A DNA stretch of 5,832 nucleotides from Thermoplasmata archaeon (GTDB lineage Archaea > Thermoplasmatota > Thermoplasmata > Thermoplasmatales > Thermoplasmataceae): assembly GCA_021799315.1 (NCBI GenBank), contig JAJZAR010000087.1:1-5832 (forward strand), in the 5' to 3' direction. The position numbers were made by a program, and so were the translations under genes. Below, one piece after another: positions 1 through 4,866 of the stretch; position 1 is the first letter of the stretch; every line of letters starts with the position of its first letter. The notes below the pieces were generated by a model. That model ran no database searches and was not told the DNA's origin. It was given only the letters and a program-made list of their open reading frames with translations.

Positions 1-1
1 C

Positions 2-1126
2 GGTATAGTTGCGGAACTTCCCTACGTTGCACTGCAAATAATCGGGATGAAAGCGGTCCTAACTGTGATGCTACCCATTGGTTCAGGGGTTTCAACAATA
101 GTTACAGTGGCCCTAGTCATATCATTTGTTGTGCTTGTGATCTTCACTTTTATGAGTGGGTTGAGGGGAGTAACTCTTACGGCTGTTTTCAAGGATATTA
201 TTATTTTCACAACAGTTATAGTGATCATAATAGCAGTTCCGCTTGCATACGGAGGTTTCCAACATGCCTTTGACCTGAAGGCAGCCTACCAAACCCTTAA
301 CCAGAAAACTTTTGGATTGGGATACACAACTTTGTGGATAGGCAGTGCAATGGCACTTTACCTCTACCCGCATGCGGTAAACGGATCACTGAGTTCAAAG
401 AATGAGAAAAATCTGAGAATGAGCACTGCCCTACTTCCAATATATGGAATAGGTCTGGCTCTACTGGCTCTGTTTGGTGTACTTGTATACGCAGTGGCGC
501 CGGCTATGGCCTATCTCAGCAACTTTTCATCTGCATCTAGGGGCATATACGTTGTTCCAGCCCTGATAATGTACACAATGCCTAGCTGGTTTGCTGGCTT
601 TGCTTTACTGGGAATCTTTATTGGTGGACTAGTGCCTGCGGCAATAATGTCCATGGCATCTGCAAATCTTTTCACAAGAAATGTTGTGAAAGTTTTCAAG
701 AGAGATATGACAATAAAGGGCGAAACTCTACTTGCAAAATGGGCTACCGTGGTCTTTATATTTATAGCTCTTGGTTTCACATTCATAGTTCCGGAAACCT
801 ACTCCATACAGTTGCAGCTTCTTGGTGGTATCATAATTCTGCAGATATTGCCATCACTGTTCCTCGGGCTATATTTCCCCAAACTGAACAAACACTCGCT
901 CATAGCAGGATGGGCAGTTGGTCTGTTAATAGGTATACTGCTCGAAGAGATTGCGAATAAATACGGTGCTCTGTCCACGAGTTTCTATACCTTTGGACCG
1001 GGGCTAATTTATATAGGGCTCCTTGCGGTAGCCATCAACATAGCAATCGCAGTTGTTGGCTCTGTGATTGCAAATGCAGCAGGGATTAAAAACTCCAAGG
1101 TTCCAGTAGAGCAGGAACCTCAATAA
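2..1126 (+). CDS. Sodium:solute symporter family permease (MctP-like), 5'-truncated by window
   Basis: This is the C-terminal 374 residues of an SSS-family integral membrane transporter. The frame is open from position 2, so the true start lies upstream and the ATG at 47 is internal. Visible features are about nine hydrophobic segments separated by short charged loops, the family-typical stretch LYPHAVNG followed by a KNEKNLRMS loop (about residues 120-144 of the visible part), and a GGLVPAAIMSMASANLFTRN segment typical of the core helix in this family. The protein ends in a short polar tail. SSS proteins use the LeuT fold to couple Na+ (sometimes H+) to uptake of solutes such as monocarboxylates, amino acids or sugars. 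The variant 'PAAIMS..SANLFTRN' resembles monocarboxylate permeases of the MctP type (lactate/pyruvate/alanine), but substrate cannot be assigned from sequence alone. It runs codirectionally with the distant cas genes but is separated from them by two insertion sequences, so no operon link is implied. Confidence 0.9.
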   Translation, partial: GIVAELPYVALQIIGMKAVLTVMLPIGSGVSTIVTVALVISFVVLVIFTFMSGLRGVTLTAVFKDIIIFTTVIVIIIAVPLAYGGFQHAFDLKAAYQTLNQKTFGLGYTTLWIGSAMALYLYPHAVNGSLSSKNEKNLRMSTALLPIYGIGLALLALFGVLVYAVAPAMAYLSNFSSASRGIYVVPALIMYTMPSWFAGFALLGIFIGGLVPAAIMSMASANLFTRNVVKVFKRDMTIKGETLLAKWATVVFIFIALGFTFIVPETYSIQLQLLGGIIILQILPSLFLGLYFPKLNKHSLIAGWAVGLLIGILLEEIANKYGALSTSFYTFGPGLIYIGLLAVAINIAIAVVGSVIANAAGIKNSKVPVEQEPQ

Positions 1127-1128
1127 TA

Positions 1129-1143
1129 TTTTTTTAAGTTTTT
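1129..1143 (+). terminator. T-run terminator after symporter gene
   Basis: Two thymine tracts, T7 at 1129-1135 and T5 at 1139-1143, begin 3 nt after the TAA of the symporter gene. Archaeal RNA polymerase terminates at such U-rich tracts without needing a hairpin, and none is seen here. Inference from sequence and position. Confidence 0.6.
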
Positions 1144-1163
1144 AACAGAATTATTATGTGTGT

Positions 1164-1223
1164 ATGAAATGGGGCAGGTTTTGGTTGATTTATTTCGTCA
1201 TCGCTATAACTATCATCGAATAA
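1164..1223 (+). other. Possible 19-residue hydrophobic small ORF
   Basis: An ATG at 1164 opens 19 codons ending in TAA at 1221-1223. The peptide starts MKWGRF, continues with a hydrophobic run (WLIYFVIAITII) long enough for a short membrane helix, and ends in Glu. AT-rich TATA-like sequence lies about 22-30 nt upstream, within the symporter terminator, which would allow a leaderless message. No Shine-Dalgarno sequence is seen. It could be a genuine micropeptide, the broken N-terminus of a lost membrane protein, or chance in AT-rich DNA. I do not recognise it. Confidence 0.15.
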
Positions 1224-1266
1224 AAGTATGCACATAAACATATACAGATTGAAATAATAAATCAGC

Positions 1267-1398
1267 GATAAAAATTAAGGGATGGGGATAAAAATTTGAT
1301 AAAAGAATGATAAAAACACATACAAATTTTACCATATAAAACGATAAAAATCATATAAATCGATAAAAATTGGCATACAAAATCGGTAAAATTTTATC
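1267..1398. repeat. Iterated GATAAAAAT motif array in AT-rich spacer
   Basis: The motif GATAAAAAT, or a version one base different, starts at 1267, 1287, 1298 (GATAAAAG), 1309 (GATAAAAAC), 1343 and 1362, all in the same orientation. A diverged unit, GGTAAAATTTTATC, follows at 1385-1398. Spacings between starts are 20, 11, 11, 34 and 19 nt, close to whole turns of the helix. AAATTTTACC at 1324-1333 and GGTAAAATTT at 1385-1394 form a 10-bp inverted repeat around the last full units. The array lies between the symporter terminator and the left end of the IS3 element, and no gene covers it. Possible roles are binding sites for a regulator or replication protein, or remnants of a mobile element end; none can be chosen from the sequence. 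Confidence 0.6.
1333..1370 (+). repeat. 19-bp tandem direct repeat, two copies
   Basis: CATATAAAACGATAAAAAT (1333-1351) is followed immediately by CATATAAATCGATAAAAAT (1352-1370), identical at 18 of 19 positions. A more diverged third unit beginning CATACAAAATCGG starts at 1374, and an isolated CATACAAATTTTA starts at 1319. The pair sits inside the larger GATAAAAAT array. The absence of unique spacers between copies argues against a CRISPR array. Confidence 0.8.
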
Positions 1399-1429
1399 AA
1401 AAATAGGTTGAAAATACGTTTATAGCGCT

Positions 1430-1455
1430 TGATCTGCTCCAGCAGCATTTGGAAC
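1430..1455 (+). repeat. IS3 left terminal inverted repeat
   Basis: Reading inward, the sequence starts TGATCTGCTCCAGCA and reaches TGGAAC at 1450-1455. It pairs with the right end with one single-base gap. This is the end distal to the transposase promoter. Confidence 0.75.
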
Positions 1456-1463
1456 ACTTTTCT

Positions 1464-2339
1464 TCAATTCTTATCTAGTGTCACCTCGACTTCTTTCTTC
1501 TCGAATCTTTCCCTGAATGCCTGATCGGCCAGGAACCTCCTCCTGAATTCCCTTGGAGGAAGATAATCAATGGATGAATGCGTCTTGATTTCATGGTAAT
1601 CAGAGAATGCCTTTTCTATCCCTATGGAAGCATCATGGGAGTCCCCGAATTCATTAGGCCAGATGTAGCCCGTCCTGATTGAGTTGTGGAAGGACTCAAT
1701 GTCCCCCTTGTCCTCAGGAGTGCGTTTCTGTATGTATTCAAGCTTGATTCCCAGTAGTCTCATGGCATTCCTGAATTCTTGTGATATGTACTGGGGGCTA
1801 TTGTCTGTTCTGAGTACAAGACCTTTGGGAACTGTTCCATTGAATGCAATGAGAACAGCATTCTCCACGGATCGTATGGCATCCCTTGCCATGCAGGATC
1901 TGGAATAATGAAAACCCTGCCATTCCTTCGTGAAGCAGTCCTTGATGCACATCAGATAGGTCATTCCCGATTCGGTGGGAATGCAAGTGATATCGGTTTC
2001 CCAGAGCTGATCAGGCCCATGGGGACGGAACGGATTCCTGGACTTTGCTCTACCTCTGTGTTTTGATGCAGGAAGGCTTAGACTGCTGTCTTTCAGTACC
2101 TTCCTGACAGTCTTCCGGTTCACCTTTGTACCCTGGTTTCTGAGTACAGCCCATACTCTCATGTATCCGTATGTTGTGTGTTCCGATGCAATATCCCTGA
2201 TCCTCTCCCTTGTTGAAGGGTCAAGCCTCTGAATGTGCCTCTTCCTGGGCCTGTAATAATATCTGGACAGGGAGATTCCGGATATCCTTGAGATATTCCT
2301 CAAGGACATCTCCTGTTTCAGATCTTCAAGAACAATCAT
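1464..2339 (-). CDS. IS3-family transposase OrfB (DDE integrase domain)
   Basis: This 291-residue protein is the catalytic half of an IS3 transposase, which cuts and joins the element's ends through a circular intermediate. Residues about 1-95 hold the HTH_21-like region (TYGYMRVWAVL, NRKTVRKVLK). The rve integrase core runs from about 105 to 265. The catalytic triad is visible as D116 in WETDIT, D179 in LRTDNSPQY and E215 in DKGDIESFHNS, and D179 and E215 are separated by exactly 35 residues, the D(35)E spacing of this family. The start ATG at 2339 overlaps the orfA stop (ATGA), and GGAGGT lies 4 nt upstream, so translational coupling is likely; a -1 frameshift fusion is also possible. Length and motifs suggest an intact, functional enzyme. 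Confidence 0.93.
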   Translation of the reverse strand: MIVLEDLKQEMSLRNISRISGISLSRYYYRPRKRHIQRLDPSTRERIRDIASEHTTYGYMRVWAVLRNQGTKVNRKTVRKVLKDSSLSLPASKHRGRAKSRNPFRPHGPDQLWETDITCIPTESGMTYLMCIKDCFTKEWQGFHYSRSCMARDAIRSVENAVLIAFNGTVPKGLVLRTDNSPQYISQEFRNAMRLLGIKLEYIQKRTPEDKGDIESFHNSIRTGYIWPNEFGDSHDASIGIEKAFSDYHEIKTHSSIDYLPPREFRRRFLADQAFRERFEKKEVEVTLDKN

Positions 2340-2614
2340 TTTGACCTCCCCTGAAGACTTTTTTTAAAAGCGTCTATCACCAGGCTCTGGTCTCCTATGA
2401 TCTTATTCAAATCCTCGATCTCCTCATACCTTGAATCTGAATTCCTTCTCTGATCCAGCGCTGACTTTCCTCCTTGGATGAACTGCTCCCTCCACTTGCT
2501 CAGCTGTACAGGATATATGCCGTGCCTGCGGCATATCTCTGCCTGTGCCACATTCCCGGAGAAGGATTCCATGACTATCTGGGACTTCTCTTCAGCCGAA
2601 TATTTGGACTTCAT
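2336..2614 (-). CDS. IS3-family transposase OrfA (helix-turn-helix)
   Basis: This 92-residue DNA-binding subunit binds the terminal inverted repeats and regulates the element. Residues 4-50 form the HTH_Tnp_1 type domain (KYSAEEKSQIVMES, then AEICRRHGIYPVQLSKWREQF). Residues about 62-85 form a predicted leucine-zipper helix (EEIEDLNKIIGDQSLVIDAFKK), the usual oligomerisation segment. Length is normal for the family. The ATG at 2614 is the only reasonable start; its Shine-Dalgarno sequence is poor (GTGGTGG about 10 nt upstream), which fits the weak expression typical of transposases. It overlaps orfB by 4 nt. Confidence 0.9.
   Translation of the reverse strand: MKSKYSAEEKSQIVMESFSGNVAQAEICRRHGIYPVQLSKWREQFIQGGKSALDQRRNSDSRYEEIEDLNKIIGDQSLVIDAFKKSLQGRSK
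2340..2366 (-). promoter_or_regulatory. orfA/orfB junction: A7 slippery tract and GGAGGT ribosome-binding site
   Basis: On the minus strand a run of seven A (2365-2359) followed by G lies near the end of orfA, covering codons K84 and K85. OrfB is in the -1 frame relative to OrfA and is open from 2363, so slippage at the A run would give an OrfAB fusion, as is known for IS3-family elements. The heptamer in the orfA frame is T AAA AAA, not the ideal A AAA AAG. A GGAGGT motif at 2349-2344 and the ATGA overlap give an alternative route through reinitiation. Which is used cannot be decided from sequence. Confidence 0.5.
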
Positions 2615-2675
2615 AAAGGGGCCACCACGATCTGGAAAACCGCTTTTCGCATGCTCTTTATGTATCTGTTCTTCT

Positions 2676-2690
2676 CTATAATATTATTAT
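2676..2690 (-). promoter_or_regulatory. Candidate TATA element of the IS3 transposase
   Basis: On the minus strand, ATAATAATATTATAG lies 62-76 nt upstream of the orfA start and inside the right end of the element. It contains the palindrome ATAATATTAT. It is the most TATA-like stretch in the 109-bp leader, which would give a transcript with a leader of about 35-40 nt. No further support. Confidence 0.3.
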
Positions 2691-2696
2691 CATGGC

Positions 2697-2723
2697 GTTC
2701 CAGTTCTGTGATGGCTCGGATCA
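2697..2723 (-). repeat. IS3 right terminal inverted repeat
   Basis: Reading inward on the minus strand from 2723, the end begins TGATCCGAGCCATCA and reaches TGGAAC at 2702-2697. It matches the left end at TGATC, CCA, CA and TGGAAC. AAA follows outside the end. Confidence 0.75.
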
Positions 2724-2849
2724 AAAACCTATTAATTTCGTGAACAATTATGAATTCTTTCAAAACTTTCTCAGAAAGGTCTCAATTAATGGTAAGAAAT
2801 GATCAATATGCGGTCAATTTTCCCCTTTTTTATCCATTTCTTATTGAAA

Positions 2850-2878
2850 TCTTGATAGCTCACGCTATTCTATCAAGA
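2850..2878 (-). terminator. Stem-loop across the IS5 transposase stop codon
   Basis: TCTTGATAG at 2850-2858 and CTATCAAGA at 2870-2878 form a perfect 9-bp stem with an 11-nt loop that contains part of the transposase TGA stop (2862-2860). It could act as a terminator or block read-through into the element. It is not followed by a long T run on the minus strand. Confidence 0.35.
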
Positions 2879-3799
2879 AATCTTGTCCTCATGAGGTTGT
2901 GACATATTGCAGTGAAGTATGTCTTTACTCTTACCCGCTGCACTGTTGTAACCATGACATGTAAAAAGTGGAACATCCTCTTGAAGAATGCATATGGATG
3001 TTCCACCATGGATCGGATGCGGGATATGCGGAGATTCCTTCTCACAGACTGTACTGGAAGCTTATGGCCCCTAACGGATCGATCCATTGTTGCATCAATA
3101 CTTCTGCATGGCTAACAGAGGTATCCCTTATCCCTGTAACACACAATGCCTGGAATGGAAAGATCAATCTGTGAATCATGTACACTGGCTGATGTTACAG
3201 ATATCTTTTCAATGATCTAGGTCCCGTTGACAAGGGTATGTGCCTTGTAACCGAAATGTTTCTCATTATTCTTGATAGCTGATGATCCATCCTTTGATCT
3301 CCTGGTATTTGCTTCAGGGCCCTTGGACTTTCCATACTCTCCCTTGTCTGCTTCTATGAATGATGCATCCTGAATTGTTCCTTTCCTGATTCTGATTCTC
3401 TTAGCCATGATCTGATCCCGGATATTGTTGAATACAATACGATCCTCTCCAGTTCCGGAAAGTCTTTCCCTGAAGTACCAGATCGTGTTCCGATCAGGAA
3501 GTTTCTCAGGGAAACCGAGAAACTTCATGAACGATATCCTGTCCCTGATCTCCCTCTCTATCTGTGGATCTGAAAGATTATACCACTGCTGCAATAGCAA
3601 TATCTTAACCATGAGTATGGGATCATAATTGGGCCTTCCTCCTTTATTAGTATCATTGTCGTAAAGATCTGAGAGAATCTTTCTGATGGGATCGAAATCA
3701 ATGCGATCTGAAATGCCTGAGAGTGGATCTCCAAGAACTTCAATTTCTTTGTACCATTCCGGGAAATAAGATTGCAGCAGGTTCGCGGCCTTTGATCAT
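2860..3799 (-). pseudogene. IS5-type transposase, broken by two TAG codons and a frameshift
   Basis: From 3795 down to the TGA at 2862-2860 one minus-strand frame reads as a continuous transposase of about 311 codons, interrupted only by TAG at 3219-3217 and TAG at 3114-3112. In order it contains FPEWYKEIEVLGDPL, the DUF772-like N-terminal domain (GGRPNYDPILMVKILLLQQW, LSDPQIEREIRDRISF, FLGFPEKLPDRNTIW), then the DDE core: D in QDAS (codon 3369-3367), D in YRDKGY (3132-3130) and E in RSMVEHPY (3003-3001). The catalytic residues survive on both sides of the stops. At the N-terminus the ATG at 3799 opens MIKGREPAAILFPG in a different frame. Removing one base from CCGGG at 3759-3763 would join it as ILFPEWYKE, so a +1 insertion is likely. 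I call it a pseudogene; suppression of the TAG codons is the less likely alternative. Confidence 0.88.
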
Positions 3800-3884
3800 G
3801 AAGTCATGAAAAAGCTTTTCGGTGAGGTTTTTGGAAAACCCCTCTAAATTTTTTAGATAGGGCAAATATACAAAAAGAAAATAG

Positions 3885-4004
3885 AATTCGAGTTTTGGCA
3901 TACAGTCAAGAATACTTAAAGATATAAAAGGAAGTGAAGAAAATAAATACCCACAGGCTCACGCTTCACTTGCAGAAACAGGTATTTCGTTATTAAAAGC
4001 TTGA
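3885..4004 (+). other. Coding-like remnant upstream of cas6, unrecognised
   Basis: A 39-codon open stretch without a usual start codon runs from just after a TAG (3882-3884) to TGA at 4002-4004. It reads with normal amino-acid composition, including GSEENKYPQAHASLAETG and ending ISLLKA. A neighbouring frame just upstream (about 3865-3923) is also open and contains IRVLAYSQEYLKI, so a frameshift near 3920 could join the two. It may be the 3' end of a gene cut by the IS5 insertion. I recognise no family, and it may be chance. Apart from this and the cas promoter I see nothing else in 3846-4103. Confidence 0.2.
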
Positions 4005-4066
4005 AGAGAGTGATTGATAGTAGAAGGTGTATGAGAAGCAATAAATAAAACGGCAAAGATCATCCC

Positions 4067-4084
4067 GCGAAAGATTTAATAAAT
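4067..4084 (+). promoter_or_regulatory. Candidate BRE/TATA promoter of the cas operon
   Basis: A purine-rich BRE-like GCGAAAG (4067-4073) precedes TTTAATAAAT (4075-4084), whose centre is about 25 nt upstream of the cas6 GTG at 4104. That distance is what a leaderless archaeal transcript needs, and no Shine-Dalgarno sequence precedes cas6. A second AT-rich match, TTTATAAG at 4086-4093, would put the transcription start inside the gene and is less suitable. Confidence 0.5.
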
Positions 4085-4103
4085 ATTTATAAGTTAAGGC
4101 AAT

Positions 4104-4865
4104 GTGTTGAGAATCAAATTCACATTTAGCTTCGATGGGAATTTGACTTTGCCGATTCACTATAATCACTATCTCCAAGCATTTATCTATAGTAATGTGA
4201 AAAATCAATTGCTCCAATTGCGCTATCACGACGAAGGGTTTCATAGCGGAAATAAAAGATTCAAGCTCTTTACATTTTCAAGATTGTCTGGAAATTTCTT
4301 AATAGATCAAAAAAATGGAACAATATCTTTTACTTCTCCAGTTAAATTAACCATTTCAAGCATAGAAGATGATCTTTTGTCTTCTTTCTTAGAAGAAATA
4401 ATACCCTCCAGGAATCTGTACCTAAATGGAACAAAACTTAGAACTGATGGCTTCGAGCCAGTTAACCCAGTGCTGGATTCGACAGATGTGCAGATAGAGA
4501 TGCTTTCTCCACTGACTGTCTATAGAACCGAGCAAAATAATGGAAAGAAACATACACACTACTTCTCGCCTTGGGAAGATGGTTTTGTTCAATTAGTTGC
4601 TTCAAATTTGATTGAGAAATATGGTATCTTCCATAAGGATGAGCCTATTGGGAAACCAGAGATATCAGTAATACCTATGTTTAATGATGACCCAAAATTT
4701 CAAAAATTAATTAGATTTAAAGATACAATAATAAAAGGTTGGATGGGTACTTTCCGCTTGCAGGCACCTGTGGAATTGATCAAATATGCTTACTATGCTG
4801 GATTGGGCGCAAAGAATTCCGAGGGTTTCGGCTGCTTCAAGGTTTTTGGATCGGGTGAATCTTGA
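4104..4865 (+). CDS. cas6: CRISPR-associated endoribonuclease Cas6
   Basis: This 253-residue RAMP-fold ribonuclease cleaves pre-crRNA within the repeat to release crRNAs, which it hands to Cascade. The N-terminus (LRIKFTFSF, LPIHYNHYLQAFIYS) is the first ferredoxin-like domain and is typical of Cas6. The segment LRYHDEGFHSGNKRFKLFTFSRL (about 39-61) holds the expected active-site neighbourhood: Y29, H42 or H47, and K51 or K54 are candidates for the Tyr/His/Lys set known from Pyrococcus Cas6. The C-terminal glycine-rich RNA-binding loop is clear as GLGAKNSEGFGCFKV (233-247). Length is normal. The start is GTG at 4104; TTG at 4107 would give a typical MRIKF start and cannot be excluded. The ATG at 4102 is out of frame. 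It lies one base pair ahead of cas8b and leads the operon. Confidence 0.93.
   Translation: MLRIKFTFSFDGNLTLPIHYNHYLQAFIYSNVKNQLLQLRYHDEGFHSGNKRFKLFTFSRLSGNFLIDQKNGTISFTSPVKLTISSIEDDLLSSFLEEIIPSRNLYLNGTKLRTDGFEPVNPVLDSTDVQIEMLSPLTVYRTEQNNGKKHTHYFSPWEDGFVQLVASNLIEKYGIFHKDEPIGKPEISVIPMFNDDPKFQKLIRFKDTIIKGWMGTFRLQAPVELIKYAYYAGLGAKNSEGFGCFKVFGSGES
4853..4858 (+). promoter_or_regulatory. Ribosome-binding site of cas8b
   Basis: GGGTGA, complementary to the archaeal 16S rRNA 3' end, lies 8 nt before the ATG at 4867 and inside the last codons of cas6. It fixes the cas8b start and indicates translation of an internal operon gene, in contrast to the leaderless first gene. Confidence 0.6.
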
Positions 4866-4866
4866 A

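Larger units (their letters stand above)
1430..2723 (-). mobile_element. Complete IS3-family insertion sequence (1,294 bp)
   Basis: The element is bounded by imperfect terminal inverted repeats that both begin TGATC and share TGATC-G--CCA-CA and then TGGAAC (left end inward from 1430, right end inward from 2723). This matches the TG...CA ends of the IS3 family and resembles the TGATC-type ends of IS3 itself. Inside are orfA (helix-turn-helix) and orfB (DDE integrase) on the minus strand, overlapping by 4 nt, with 34 bp between the orfB stop and the left end and about 109 bp from the orfA start to the right end. Both genes are intact, so the copy may be mobile. The immediate flanks (GCT before 1430, AAA after 2723) do not form a 3-bp target duplication. 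By eye the element is less AT-rich than the surrounding DNA, consistent with acquisition. Confidence 0.85.
2751..3845 (-). mobile_element. Degraded IS5-type insertion sequence, ends tentative
   Basis: The body is defined by the broken IS5-type transposase (2860-3799). The proposed ends rest on a weak inverted repeat: CAAAACTTTCTCAGAAAGG at 2761-2779 resembles the reverse complement of 3815-3836 (CCAAAAACCTCACCGAAAAG). Together they give an element of about 1.1 kb, normal for IS5. No target-site duplication is evident. If the transposase frame truly begins farther out, near 3901, the right end would also be farther out. The left end lies only about 30 nt from the end of the IS3 element, so the two are practically abutting. 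Confidence 0.5.

Noticed and set aside
122..786. Minus-strand ORFs inside the symporter
   Set aside because: They lie opposite a clear transmembrane permease and have no recognisable motifs.
1267..1398. CRISPR array in the AT-rich spacer
   Set aside because: The units are short and AT-rich, unevenly spaced, and the best pair abuts with no spacer between copies. No repeat-spacer periodicity of about 65 nt is present.
2474..2743. Plus-strand ORFs over the IS3 transposase
   Set aside because: They are antisense shadows of orfA, whose HTH and zipper motifs define the true coding strand.
2850..2878. tRNA or structured RNA gene at the IS5 3' end
   Set aside because: Only one 9-bp stem with an 11-nt loop is present. 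There is no cloverleaf and no conserved tRNA box.
3558..3743. 61-residue minus-strand ORF in the IS5 N-terminal region
   Set aside because: Another minus-strand frame here encodes the conserved transposase residues (EVLGDPL, GGRPNYDP). The 61-residue frame is a shadow.
2860..3799. Split transposase encoded as separate functional proteins
   Set aside because: The catalytic D, D and E are distributed over pieces cut by stops with no ribosome-binding sites at the internal ATGs, so decay explains the pieces better.
3846..4103. CRISPR array or leader directly upstream of cas6
   Set aside because: No repeated unit of 28-37 nt occurs here. The region holds a promoter and a weak coding remnant only.
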